Positions 51,232 to 59,580 of a stretch of DNA of 64,000 bases are shown in pieces; position 1 is the stretch's first letter, and each line of letters opens with the position of its first letter. The notes beneath the pieces were generated by a model. It was not told the DNA's origin, searched no databases, and worked only from the letters and a program-made list of their open reading frames with translations. The position numbers and the translations under genes are program-made. Location: positions 59,085-123,084 of the forward strand of contig JBEIGE010000006.1 in NCBI GenBank assembly GCA_040382055.1, given 5' to 3'. Source of the DNA: JBEIGE01 sp040382055 (GTDB lineage Bacteria; Pseudomonadota; Gammaproteobacteria; Burkholderiales; Burkholderiaceae_C).

Positions 51232-52275
51232 ATGACCCAAGAAATCTCTGAAATCACCCTCACCCGACCGGACGACTGGCACCTGCATGTGCGCGATGGT
51301 GACGCGCTCAAGGTTGTGGTGCCGCACACAGCCGCCCAGTTTGGCCGGGCCATCATCATGCCCAACCTCAAACCGCCGGTGACTACGGCCGCCCAGGCTT
51401 TGGCCTACAAGGACCGGATTTTGGCTGCCGTGCCTGCGGGTGTGAGCTTTGAGCCTTTGATGACGCTCTACTTGACTGACAACCTTCCCCCCGAAGAGAT
51501 TGTGCGCGCCAAGGCGGCGGGTGTTGTGGCCTGCAAGCTGTATCCAGCCGGTGCCACCACCAACAGTGATGCCGGTGTGACCGATATCCGCAAGACTTAC
51601 AAAACTCTGGAAGCCATGCAACGTGAAGGGCTGCTGCTGCTGGTGCATGGTGAAGTAACCTCGCCAGACATAGACCTGTTTGACCGCGAGGCCGTCTTTA
51701 TTGACTCCCAGCTCATTCCTTTGCAGCGCGATTTCCCCGAGCTGAAAATTGTGTTCGAGCACATCACCACTCGCGAGGCAGCGCAGTATGTGCGTGAGGC
51801 AAGCCCCTTTACTGCAGCCACCGTCACCGCTCACCATCTTCTTTACAACCGCAATGCCATTTTTACCGGAGGTATCCGGCCGCACTATTACTGCCTACCC
51901 GTGCTCAAGCGGGAGCAGCACCGTCTTGCACTTATACAGGCCGCCATCAGTGGTCCAAGCCGGTTTTTTCTGGGTACGGACAGTGCTCCTCACCCGGCGC
52001 ACCTGAAGGAGCATGCATCGGGCTGTGCCGGTTGCTACACCGCCCATGCCGCCATGGAAATGTATGCGGAGGTTTTTGACGCAGCAGGTGCGCTGGAACA
52101 ATTGGAAGCCTTTGCCAGCTTCAACGGGGCTGACTTTTACGGTTTGCCGCGAAACGCCAGCACCATCACTTTGCGCCGCGAGGACTGGATGCCTGCAGAC
52201 GGATTTGCCTTTGGCGGGACACAACTCAAGCCCTTGCGTTCAGGCGAGACGTTGCCTTGGCGGATGGTCGCTTAA
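51232..52275 (+). CDS. pyrC: Dihydroorotase
   Basis: Cyclises carbamoyl-aspartate to dihydroorotate in pyrimidine synthesis (EC 3.5.2.3). The 347-aa protein has the metal-binding DDWHLHVRDG near the N terminus, AIIMPNLKPPVTT, the carboxylated-Lys region ACKLYPAGATTNS, LVHGEV, and FLGTDSAPHPAHLKE. ATG 51232 fits the family start (MTQEISEITLTRPDDW); the open frame from 51211 adds seven unneeded codons. It begins after the accessory stretch and is part of the ordinary chromosome. Confidence 0.96.
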   Translation: MTQEISEITLTRPDDWHLHVRDGDALKVVVPHTAAQFGRAIIMPNLKPPVTTAAQALAYKDRILAAVPAGVSFEPLMTLYLTDNLPPEEIVRAKAAGVVACKLYPAGATTNSDAGVTDIRKTYKTLEAMQREGLLLLVHGEVTSPDIDLFDREAVFIDSQLIPLQRDFPELKIVFEHITTREAAQYVREASPFTAATVTAHHLLYNRNAIFTGGIRPHYYCLPVLKREQHRLALIQAAISGPSRFFLGTDSAPHPAHLKEHASGCAGCYTAHAAMEMYAEVFDAAGALEQLEAFASFNGADFYGLPRNASTITLRREDWMPADGFAFGGTQLKPLRSGETLPWRMVA

Positions 52276-52298
52276 TTCATCCGTTTCCCTGACACGTT

Positions 52299-53159
52299 TT
52301 GACAGCACTGCCCGGTACGACCCCTCACGCAACGGATTTTTCCGAAATCGATTGGTCTGCGCCGTGGTTAATGCCCTTGCGTGGCACGGGGCAGGCTGTT
52401 GCACAGCGGATTTTGCAAGGCGTTGACTTGCATGCGGCCTTGAACGAGATGGCACACCTCTTGCCCATGCCGCAGCAGAAAAGTCTTCACCTGACACAGG
52501 CATTTGCTTTCCAAGGGGTGCCCCGGTTCGTGCCCCAGTCGGACCTTCCATCTGGCCAGGCCTACGAAGACTATATTTTTCATAGCGGCTGTTGCCCGAC
52601 CCGCTTAGGTTTGCACGACTTTTTTAATGGATTGATCTGGTTGGCATTCCCCAAAACCAAGCGCCGCCTGAACCAACTCTCTGCCGGTGAAATAGCGAAG
52701 ACAGGCGTGGGGGCGGTGCGCGGGCCGGTAAGAGATGCCCTCACGGTGTTTGATGAAAATGCCGCGTTCTTTTGCGGCCCCGACCTGCTCTGGGACGCTT
52801 TACAAGCCAGGCGCTGGCAAGAACTCTTCGTCACCCTGCGCCCGCTGTGGCTGCAAACACGTTTGGTACTGTTCGGCCATGCGTTGCTGGAAAAGCTGGT
52901 TAGCCCGAGAAAAGCCATCACCGCCCATGTTTACCGCGTGGAGTGTGCCCCAGAACAATTGGCAGATCTAGACGCCTGGGTAGCTCAGGATTTGACGGCG
53001 GAGAAGCTGGCGAACAAGCCCTTCGCGCCCCTGCCCGTTCTGGGTGTGCCGGGGTGGTGTGCCGGCAATGAAGCCTCGGTGTTTTATGCAGATACGCGTG
53101 TGTTCAGGCCACTGGCTCAGGCTAAAGAACACAAACCCTGTGGGTTTTTTCCTACTTAG
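52299..53159 (+). CDS. DUF3025 protein
   Basis: A 286-aa cytoplasmic protein of the DUF3025 family, frequent in betaproteobacteria and without known function. Family sequences include IDWSAPWLMPLRGTGQAVAQ, YEDYIFHSGCCPTRLGLHDF, FNGLIWLAFPKTKRRLNQLS and RDALTVFDENAAFF. The start is assigned to a TTG at 52299, 23 bp after pyrC; no ATG is near the family N terminus. The coding region ends at 53159, past a terminator-like hairpin at 53133-53150 that lies inside the last codons. Confidence 0.85.
   Translation: MTALPGTTPHATDFSEIDWSAPWLMPLRGTGQAVAQRILQGVDLHAALNEMAHLLPMPQQKSLHLTQAFAFQGVPRFVPQSDLPSGQAYEDYIFHSGCCPTRLGLHDFFNGLIWLAFPKTKRRLNQLSAGEIAKTGVGAVRGPVRDALTVFDENAAFFCGPDLLWDALQARRWQELFVTLRPLWLQTRLVLFGHALLEKLVSPRKAITAHVYRVECAPEQLADLDAWVAQDLTAEKLANKPFAPLPVLGVPGWCAGNEASVFYADTRVFRPLAQAKEHKPCGFFPT
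53133..53150 (+). terminator. Terminator-like hairpin inside the end of the DUF3025 gene
   Basis: AAACCC (53133-53138) pairs with GGGTTT (53142-53147) around a TGT loop and runs into TTTTTT (53145-53150). This resembles an intrinsic terminator, yet the stop codon lies downstream at 53157-53159. A transcript ending here would lack a stop codon. Confidence 0.55.
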
Positions 53160-53160
53160 T

Positions 53161-53186
53161 CTTGATTTTTACTTCCAGCCCTTAAT
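53161..53186 (+). promoter_or_regulatory. Possible sigma-32-type promoter of htpX
   Basis: CTTGATT (53161-53167) and CCCTTAAT (53179-53186) with an 11-bp gap resemble, imperfectly, the RpoH elements CTTGAAA and CCCAT. htpX is heat- or envelope-stress induced in E. coli, so the placement 45 bp before the start is suggestive only. Confidence 0.3.
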
Positions 53187-53230
53187 ATTTCGGCTATCGG
53201 CTCAGCTGTGCGGGCCGTTTTAAGGAAACC

Positions 53231-54109
53231 ATGAAACGCATTATTTTGTTCGTCTTGACCAACCTGGCTGTGGTGGTGGTGCTGGGCATTGTGGCCAGCT
53301 TGCTGGGCGTCAACAAGTACCTCACACCCAATGGGCTGGATCTGGGCGCTTTACTCGGCTTTGCCCTCATCATGGGATTTGGCGGCGCATTCATCTCTCT
53401 GCTGATCAGCAAGCCGGTGGCCAAATGGTCATCTGGTGTGCGGGTGATTGCGCAGCCGCAAAACGCTGACGAGGCTTGGATTGTAGAAACCGTTCGTAAG
53501 TTTGCCGACAAGGCTGGTATCGGCATGCCCGAAGTGGGTATTTTTGAAGGTGATCCCAATGCCTTTGCGACCGGCGCGTTCAAAAACTCCGCGCTGGTCG
53601 CTGTAAGCACCGGCTTGTTGCAAGGCATGACGCGTGAAGAAGTTGAGGCTGTTATCGGCCATGAGGTGGCTCACATCGCCAATGGCGATATGGTCACCAT
53701 GACGTTGATTCAAGGCGTGATGAATACCTTTGTGGTGTTCCTGAGCCGCGTGATCGGCTATGCGGTCGACAGCTTTTTACGCAAGAATGATTCTGAAAAC
53801 ACAGGCCCGGGCATTGGCTATATGGTCACTACCATCGTGCTTGATATCTTGTTGGGTTTTCTGGCCGCCATCATCGTGGCCTGGTTTTCGCGCCATCGGG
53901 AGTTCCGTGCCGACGCCGGTGCTGCTCAACTCATGGGTCGCAATCAGCCCATGATCAATGCTTTGGCCCGTCTGGGTGGCATGCACCCGGCTGAGCTGCC
54001 CAAGAGCATGGCTGCCATGGGTATTGCTGGCGGTATCGGTCAATTGTTTTCCACCCACCCGCCGATCGAAGAGCGTATTGCCGCGCTGCAAAACAGCGCC
54101 AGGCAATAA
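53231..54109 (+). CDS. htpX: Membrane protease HtpX
   Basis: Zinc metalloprotease of the inner membrane that degrades misfolded membrane proteins. Two N-terminal transmembrane helices (about 4-24 and 38-60) precede the active-site motif GHEVAHIANGD with His144, Glu145 and His148. Two further helices follow around 155-175 and 200-222, and the third zinc ligand lies in the REFRADAGAAQLMGR segment. The length of 292 aa is normal. AAGGAA precedes the ATG. Confidence 0.96.
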   Translation: MKRIILFVLTNLAVVVVLGIVASLLGVNKYLTPNGLDLGALLGFALIMGFGGAFISLLISKPVAKWSSGVRVIAQPQNADEAWIVETVRKFADKAGIGMPEVGIFEGDPNAFATGAFKNSALVAVSTGLLQGMTREEVEAVIGHEVAHIANGDMVTMTLIQGVMNTFVVFLSRVIGYAVDSFLRKNDSENTGPGIGYMVTTIVLDILLGFLAAIIVAWFSRHREFRADAGAAQLMGRNQPMINALARLGGMHPAELPKSMAAMGIAGGIGQLFSTHPPIEERIAALQNSARQ

Positions 54110-54120
54110 ACAAGGGGTGC

Positions 54121-55893
54121 TCAACCTTTCTTGCGTATGTGACGAGCCACGGCCTCTGCCACCTTGATGCCATCTACTCCGGCTGAGAGAATGCCGCCCG
54201 CATAGCCGGCACCTTCACCGGCAGGGTAGAGGCCGCGCACGTTGAGGCTTTGAAAATCATCCCCCCTGGGAATTCGCAACGGGGACGAGGTGCGTGTTTC
54301 AACCCCCGTGAGTACGGCGTCCGCCATGTCAAAGCCCTTGATCTTGCGTCCAAAAACCGGAAAGGCTTCTCGGATGGCTTCGATGGCAAAGGCGGGCAGA
54401 GCGTTGCTCAGGCTGCCTAGTTTGACGCCTGGCTGGTAAGAAGGAACCACACTGCCAAGTTGTAATGAGGGTTGGTTGGCCAGAAAGTCGCCCACCAACT
54501 GAGCCGGCGCTTCATAAGTGCTGCCGCCCAGCAGGTATGCGTTGGACTCCAGCCGTCGTTGCAGCGCGATACCGGCCATGGGACTGATTTCGCCATTGGG
54601 CTGAAGCCTGAGTTCTTCCCCGGGCATGTCGACACCGAAATCCTTAGGTTCAATGCCCACCACAATGCCGGCATTGGCGTTACGTTCGTTGCGTGAATAC
54701 TGGCTCATGCCATTGGTCACAACACGTCCGGGTTCACTGGTGGCCGCGACCACCGTGCCTCCCGGACACATGCAAAAGCTGTACACGGCCCGACCATTGC
54801 CAGCGTGGTGCACCAGTTTGTAATCTGCAGCTCCCAACATCGGGTGTCCGGCGTGCCTGCCCCAGCGTGCACGGTCTATCACGCTTTGTGGGTGCTCAAC
54901 GCGAAAGCCCACGGAGAAGGCTTTGGCATGCATCTCCACGCCGCGCTCAAACAGCACTTCGAAGGTGTCGCGTGCGCTGTGACCCAGCGCCATCACGACG
55001 TGATGAGCTGCAATCTCGTAGGTGCTGCCATCTGTCTGGTTCTGGATCTTCAGGCCGGCAATGCTCATATGGCCGCTTTTCCCTTTGGCAGATTGAGTGC
55101 TTTGATCTTGATTCAGGATGACATCGATCACACGCTGTTCAAACCGGATCTCGCCGCCCAAGGCAATGATTTTTGCGCGCAGGTTCTCGACCACCTTGAC
55201 CAGCTTGAACGTACCAATGTGGGGATGCGCCTCCACCAGAATATCTGCAGGTGCGCCAGCCTGCACAAACTCCAGCATCACCTTGCGCCCCAAATGGCGC
55301 GGGTCCTTGATCTGGCTCCACAGCTTGCCATCTGAAAACGTACCCGCGCCGCCCTCGCCAAACTGCACATTGGATTCGGGATTGAGAGTATGTTTGCGCC
55401 ATAGGCCCCAGGTGTCCTGGGTGCGCTGCCTGACCGAACGGCCGCGCTCGAGAACAATGGGTTTAAAACCCATCTGCGCCAGCAGCAGGGCCGCGAAAAT
55501 ACCGCATGGCCCGAAGCCCACCACCACCGGGCGCAACGGCAAAAACGCGGGCGCCTTGAACGGCAGGTGGTAAGTCTGGTCTGGGGTGAGGCCGATGTGT
55601 GGCTTGCCAGCCATTTTTTCCAGCGTCGCCGCTTCAAACGTCAACGCCACATCGACGATGTAGACCGCCAGAATGTCGCTCTTGCGGGCGTCAAAGCTGC
55701 GTTTGAACACATGCAGCTGATTTATCTCGGTTTCGGCAACTCCCAGGGCCTGCGCGGCCAGAGTGGTCAAAGCCGCTAAGGGGTGCGGTACCGGAAGACG
55801 GTCTTGCGCAGTCTCTGCCGGTGCGTCCGATGCGCGCCGCTCATCCACGGGTACAGCGGATAAAGGGAGTTTGAGTTCAGTCAGGCGGATCAT
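54121..55893 (-). CDS. FAD-dependent oxidoreductase (COG2509-like)
   Basis: A 590-aa protein of the large NAD/FAD-dependent dehydrogenase family (COG2509). After an N-terminal ~90 residues with a ferredoxin-like fold pattern (VFKRSFDARKSDILAVYIVD), the FAD site reads PVVVGFGPCGIFAALLLAQM and ERGRSVRQRTQDTWGLWRKH, followed by NVQFGEGGAGTFSDGKL, GHSARDTFEVLFERGVEMHA, CMCPGGTVVAATSEPG and the C-terminal YPAGEGAGYAGGILSAGVDG. Members may act in redox or RNA-linked processes, but the reaction is not established. It follows cysK by 13 bp. Confidence 0.88.
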   Translation of the reverse strand: MIRLTELKLPLSAVPVDERRASDAPAETAQDRLPVPHPLAALTTLAAQALGVAETEINQLHVFKRSFDARKSDILAVYIVDVALTFEAATLEKMAGKPHIGLTPDQTYHLPFKAPAFLPLRPVVVGFGPCGIFAALLLAQMGFKPIVLERGRSVRQRTQDTWGLWRKHTLNPESNVQFGEGGAGTFSDGKLWSQIKDPRHLGRKVMLEFVQAGAPADILVEAHPHIGTFKLVKVVENLRAKIIALGGEIRFEQRVIDVILNQDQSTQSAKGKSGHMSIAGLKIQNQTDGSTYEIAAHHVVMALGHSARDTFEVLFERGVEMHAKAFSVGFRVEHPQSVIDRARWGRHAGHPMLGAADYKLVHHAGNGRAVYSFCMCPGGTVVAATSEPGRVVTNGMSQYSRNERNANAGIVVGIEPKDFGVDMPGEELRLQPNGEISPMAGIALQRRLESNAYLLGGSTYEAPAQLVGDFLANQPSLQLGSVVPSYQPGVKLGSLSNALPAFAIEAIREAFPVFGRKIKGFDMADAVLTGVETRTSSPLRIPRGDDFQSLNVRGLYPAGEGAGYAGGILSAGVDGIKVAEAVARHIRKKG

Positions 55894-55906
55894 GGTGGAG
55901 ACAAAA

Positions 55907-56824
55907 TTAAGCTGGCAAGAAACCTTCCACCGAGAAATAGCGCTCTCCAGTATCGTAGTTAAAGCCCATCACTTGGGCGCCAGCGGGAAGGTTGGGCAGG
56001 TGTTGGGCAATGGCGGCCAGTGTGGCCCCCGACGATATGCCTACCAGCATGCCTTCTTCCCGCGCACTGCGTCGCGCCATCTCACGAGCGTCTTCGGCCT
56101 CGACCTGAATCACGCCATCGAGCAACGCGATCTCCAGGTTTTTCGGGATGAAGCCTGCGCCGATGCCCTGAATCGGGTGGGGGGAGGGTGCACCGCCAGA
56201 GATCACTGGTGAGGCCGTTGGTTCTACCGCGTAGACCTTGAGCTTAGGCCAGGCTGCCTTGAGGACGCGTGCGCATCCAGTGAGATGGCCACCAGTGCCC
56301 ACGCCGGTGATCAGCGCGTCCAGCCCTTCGGGGAAATCGCGCAGTATTTCCTGGGCGGTGGTTTTGATGTGGATATCAATATTGGCCGGGTTTTCAAACT
56401 GCTGCGGCATCCAGGCGCCGGGCGTGGTGGCAACCAGCTCCATTGCACGTGCAATCGCGCCTTTCATGCCGGTCGCGCGGGGTGTCAGGTCAAAACTTGC
56501 CCCATAAGCCAACATCAGACGCCTGCGCTCGATCGACATGCTGTCTGGCATCACCAGAATGAGTTTGTACCCCTTGACAGCTGCTGCCATGGCCAAGCCC
56601 ACGCCGGTGTTGCCCGAGGTTGGCTCGATGATGGTGCCGCCGGGCTCCAGCAGACCGCGGCTCTCTGCGTCTTCAATCATGGCCATACCTATTCGGTCCT
56701 TGATTGAGCCACCAGGGTTACTGCGTTCGGACTTGATCCAGACCACGTGGCTGTTGCCGAACAAGCGGTTGATGCGCACATGTGGCGTGTTGCCGATCGT
56801 ATGCAATATGTTTTGAGCTTTCAA
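55907..56824 (-). CDS. cysK: Cysteine synthase (O-acetylserine sulfhydrylase)
   Basis: PLP enzyme that makes cysteine from O-acetylserine and sulfide (EC 2.5.1.47). The 305-aa protein has the PLP lysine Lys42 in NPGGSIKDRIG, the substrate loop EPTSGNTGVGLAMAA (about 67-81), the phosphate-binding VGTGGHLTG and the C-terminal GISSGATLAAI. It resembles the CysK rather than the CysM form in size and spacing. It lies divergently from the RNase P RNA gene and heads a two-gene unit with the FAD oxidoreductase. Confidence 0.93.
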   Translation of the reverse strand: MKAQNILHTIGNTPHVRINRLFGNSHVVWIKSERSNPGGSIKDRIGMAMIEDAESRGLLEPGGTIIEPTSGNTGVGLAMAAAVKGYKLILVMPDSMSIERRRLMLAYGASFDLTPRATGMKGAIARAMELVATTPGAWMPQQFENPANIDIHIKTTAQEILRDFPEGLDALITGVGTGGHLTGCARVLKAAWPKLKVYAVEPTASPVISGGAPSPHPIQGIGAGFIPKNLEIALLDGVIQVEAEDAREMARRSAREEGMLVGISSGATLAAIAQHLPNLPAGAQVMGFNYDTGERYFSVEGFLPA

Positions 56825-56890
56825 GGCGAGACTCCGGTGATTCTTTGAGGATGATTATTGAAGTATTCGGCAAGCATTGTCTCAGCAGCC

Positions 56891-56896
56891 CATAAT
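56891..56896 (+). promoter_or_regulatory. -10-like element of rnpB
   Basis: CATAAT lies 7 bp before the presumed 5' end of the RNase P RNA. A matching -35 at ideal spacing was not found, so only the -10 is reported. Confidence 0.4.
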
Positions 56897-56901
56897 CGGG
56901 T

Positions 56902-57236
56902 TGTGAAGCTCACTAGGCCGCCGCTGGTGCAATCTGGGAAACCAGGCACTGGAGGAACGTCCGGACTGCACAGGGCAGCGTAGCAGCTAACGGCTGTCCA
57001 CCGTGAGGTGAGGATCAGAGCAACAGAGACGAGCCGATTGAGTTCGGGTGAAACGGGCAATCTCTACGCGCAGCAATACCAAATAGGCACACGTTGAAGG
57101 GGCCCCCTGAGTGTGCGGGTAGGTAGCATTGAGCCGGAGGGGTGACCCCCGGCCCAGATTAATGGCGGTCACGCCGTGAGGTTCGTAAGAACTCCCCGGC
57201 GCACAGAATCCGGCTTATCGGTGAGCTTCACACTTT
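56902..57236 (+). ncRNA. rnpB: RNase P RNA (class A)
   Basis: The catalytic RNA of RNase P, which trims tRNA 5' leaders. The 5' helix P1 pairs TGAAGCTCAC (56904-56913) with GTGAGCTTCA (57221-57230). The conserved core GAGGAACGTCCGGACTGCAC (56952-56971 region) and CAGAGCAACAGAGACGAGC-like segment are present, together with the 3' core CAGAATCCGGCTTATCGG. A run of T residues at 57233-57239 provides the terminator. The length near 335 nt suits betaproteobacteria. It occupies the gap between cysK and the Rrf2 gene, and its end abuts the Rrf2 stop codon. Confidence 0.95.
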
Positions 57237-57237
57237 T

Positions 57238-57777
57238 TTAGTTCTGTGACAGCAGGGAGCTGCCCCAAGCAAACACCGAGTTGGGCGCCGTCGTTCGCAC
57301 TGGTGTTTGAACAGGTTTGGAAAAAACGCCACGCTTGGTTTTACGGCTCTCAACGCTGACGCCTTTGAGCAATTGATCACTGACCAAGGAAGACAGTTTG
57401 ATGGCATGCATGTGTTCAGTCATTTTGATGTCCAGCACGCTCCACAGGTCGTTTGTGAGGGTGCCTGCCAAGTCTTGGCTGCCGTTCTCACCGGTGCGAA
57501 TGTGTTCTTGCGTAGCGCTGGCACGGTCAACAGCCAGAATAATGTCTGCCATCGAGATGGTTTGGGCTGAACGACCCAGCGAATAGCCGCCACCAGGGCC
57601 GCGTGTGCTTTCAACCAAACCTTGTTGGCGCAACTTGCTAAAGAGTTGCTCCAGATACGAAAGAGAAATGTGATGCCTTAAGGCAATTTCCCCAAGAGGC
57701 ACGGGGCCAGACTGTTCACGCAGCGCAATGTCAATCATGGCGGTTACGGCAAAACGACTTTTAGTGGTGATACGCAT
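57238..57777 (-). CDS. Rrf2/IscR-family regulator without cysteines
   Basis: A 179-aa IscR-like regulator. The winged-helix domain is intact (MRITTKSRFAVTAMIDIALR, HHISLSYLEQLFSKLRQQGL, ESTRGPGGGYSLGRSAQTIS). In E. coli IscR the next region carries three Fe-S ligands (Cys92, Cys98, Cys104); here the matching stretch ASATQEHIRTGENGSQDLAG has none, and the chosen protein contains no cysteine at all. The ATG at 57777 is favoured; the open frame from 57801 adds eight residues including the only Cys. It therefore cannot sense Fe-S clusters as IscR does. A long polar tail (SRKTKRGVFSKPVQTPVRTT) follows. Confidence 0.88.
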   Translation of the reverse strand: MRITTKSRFAVTAMIDIALREQSGPVPLGEIALRHHISLSYLEQLFSKLRQQGLVESTRGPGGGYSLGRSAQTISMADIILAVDRASATQEHIRTGENGSQDLAGTLTNDLWSVLDIKMTEHMHAIKLSSLVSDQLLKGVSVESRKTKRGVFSKPVQTPVRTTAPNSVFAWGSSLLSQN

Positions 57778-57927
57778 CAGGTGCTCCCAAGGGCATGACA
57801 CAAAATTGTGACTGAAAGGAGTATAAGATCGAATTCAGTTCGCGTAAATTCGTATTTTGTACAATTTAACTTCGAAAATTGCGATTAATTTGTTTTTGGC
57901 AAGACAATATTTTGTGGAGGAAAGTCT

Positions 57928-58824
57928 ATGAATTTCAAGCACTTACATTACTTTTGGGTGGCAGCGAAGGCCGGCGGGGTGATGCGCGCTGGAGAACAAT
58001 TGCATACCACGCCGCAAACGCTCTCCGGACAGATCAAGTTGCTTGAAGAGCAGTTTGGGCACAAGCTGTTCCGCAAAAGCGGACGCAACCTGGAGTTAAC
58101 CGAAGCCGGGCGAGTGGCGCTGGGCTACGCTGATCAGATTTTCACGCTGGGCGCAGAGCTGGAAACCCATGTTCGCGAAGCCAGGGGCGCGACCCGAGTC
58201 TTGGAGTTCCGGGTGGGTGTGGCCGATTCGGTGGCCAAGTCAATGGCCTATCGCTTGTTGGAGCCGGCGCTGAACATGCCGCAGAATACTCGCCTGATTT
58301 GTAGCGAAGGCAAGTTCGCCGACTTGCTGGCGCAACTGGCGCTGCACAAGCTGGATTTGGTCTTAGCCGATGAGCCCATGTCGAGCCGAGTCAGCGTGAA
58401 GGCCTTTAACCATCCCTTGGGCCGCACTCCGGCCAGCTTTTTTTGCACCCCTGAATTGCAGGCCAAGCTCAAGGGCGACTTTCCGCAATGCCTGAACGGC
58501 ACCCCCATGTTAATTCAGGGGGCGGGGACGGCTATCCGACAGCAGTTTGAGGCTTGGCTGACCAAGCATCAGCTCAACCCGCAAATAGTGGGTGAATTCG
58601 ATGACGGAGCCCTGATCAAGGAGTTTGGTCGCCAAGGTCGGGGGGTGTTCATGGTGCCCAGAGTGCTGGAGGATGAAATCAAGTCTCAACTGAATGTTCA
58701 TCTGATCGGACGAACCGATGAGATGGTCAACGAGTTTTTTGCCGTTTCCGTTGAGCGGCGCATCAGCCATCCCTGTGTGGTAGCGATCACTGAGACGGCA
58801 CGAGAGCAACTTTTCAGCGCCTGA
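57928..58824 (+). CDS. nhaR: NhaR-like LysR-family regulator
   Basis: A 298-aa LysR regulator whose N terminus MNFKHLHYFWVAAKAGGVMR and TTPQTLSGQIKLLEEQFGHK match NhaR, the Na+-responsive activator of nhaA in enterobacteria. The effector domain includes LELTEAGRVALGYADQIF and DLVLADEPMSSRVSVKAFNH. GGAGGAAAG precedes the ATG. It is divergent from the cysteine-free Rrf2 gene across 150 AT-rich bp. No nhaA antiporter gene is present in the window, so its target is not evident. Confidence 0.88.
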   Translation: MNFKHLHYFWVAAKAGGVMRAGEQLHTTPQTLSGQIKLLEEQFGHKLFRKSGRNLELTEAGRVALGYADQIFTLGAELETHVREARGATRVLEFRVGVADSVAKSMAYRLLEPALNMPQNTRLICSEGKFADLLAQLALHKLDLVLADEPMSSRVSVKAFNHPLGRTPASFFCTPELQAKLKGDFPQCLNGTPMLIQGAGTAIRQQFEAWLTKHQLNPQIVGEFDDGALIKEFGRQGRGVFMVPRVLEDEIKSQLNVHLIGRTDEMVNEFFAVSVERRISHPCVVAITETAREQLFSA

Positions 58825-58842
58825 ATCTTTGCAGCTAAGGTT

Positions 58843-59580
58843 TTAAAACCGCTCGTGGGCAAGCAGGTAACGCCAAAGCCCTTGTGGCAGCTGCGCCATA
58901 GCAACTCTTCCGATGCGCTGGCGTTTGATGGTCAGAATTTTGAGTTCTGCCAAGTCGCACAGAAAAGCAATCAGTCCAGGGTGGGATCCCTTAACTGCAA
59001 AGCGAAGGGAGCTGCGCCCCTCGCCCGAGCTGCTGACGCTGACTTTGGTGGCCGGCAGTGGTGGCTCATGGCGTTTGAGCGCCCGCTCGATGGGCAGCAG
59101 CGATTGGGACGTTATCTCGCCAGCTACTTGGACCATGAACTCGTGTTCCAACAGGGCGGCATCTTCGTCAAGCTTTCGCGCTACGCGCCAGTCTTGCGTG
59201 AACACGATCAGCCCGCTGGCTGCGGCTTCTAGCGGCACATGGCGGGTCAGCGCGTTGAAATGCCGTTTGAGTACACGCTCACCAGGCGGGTCTTGTGCAA
59301 AGTGTGTGGCGGGGTTGAGGGTTACTTGTGCCTGTGCGTCGGTCATATCCGGCGGTTTATGCATCAGCAGCGTGATGGGCTCAGGTGCCTGCACCGTGGC
59401 GTTTTGATCAATCTCGACGGCATGGGTGGTGACCCGAAAATGGGGCTCTTGCACCAACTGGCCGTTGACGCGGACAAAGCCGTTCTCGATGAACTGTTCG
59501 GCTTGCCGCCGCGAGCAGTTGCATAGCTCAGCTACGCGCTTGGCCAGGCGGATGCCTTCAGAATCCGAAGGTGCCATCAC
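58843..59580 (-). CDS. Pseudouridine synthase family protein with Glu at the catalytic Asp position
   Basis: A 245-aa protein with an S4 RNA-binding domain (IRLAKRVAELCNCSRRQAEQ, then FVRVNGQLVQEP) and an RsuA/RluF-type catalytic domain. The catalytic motif GRLDxxSxGLLxxTxDG is replaced by VPLEAAASGLIVFTQDWRVA: the strictly conserved Asp is Glu118 (codon at 59227-59229, GAA). The rest of the motif and the later LKILTIKRQRIGRVAMAQLP are kept. Thus it may bind rRNA without isomerising uridine, or use Glu. Its ATG overlaps the stop of the MBL-hydrolase gene by 4 bp. Confidence 0.85.
   Translation of the reverse strand: MMAPSDSEGIRLAKRVAELCNCSRRQAEQFIENGFVRVNGQLVQEPHFRVTTHAVEIDQNATVQAPEPITLLMHKPPDMTDAQAQVTLNPATHFAQDPPGERVLKRHFNALTRHVPLEAAASGLIVFTQDWRVARKLDEDAALLEHEFMVQVAGEITSQSLLPIERALKRHEPPLPATKVSVSSSGEGRSSLRFAVKGSHPGLIAFLCDLAELKILTIKRQRIGRVAMAQLPQGLWRYLLAHERF

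Noticed and set aside
57857..57864. TTGTACAA palindrome between the Rrf2-like and NhaR-like genes
   Set aside because: Eight bases in an AT-rich region are too little evidence for an operator.
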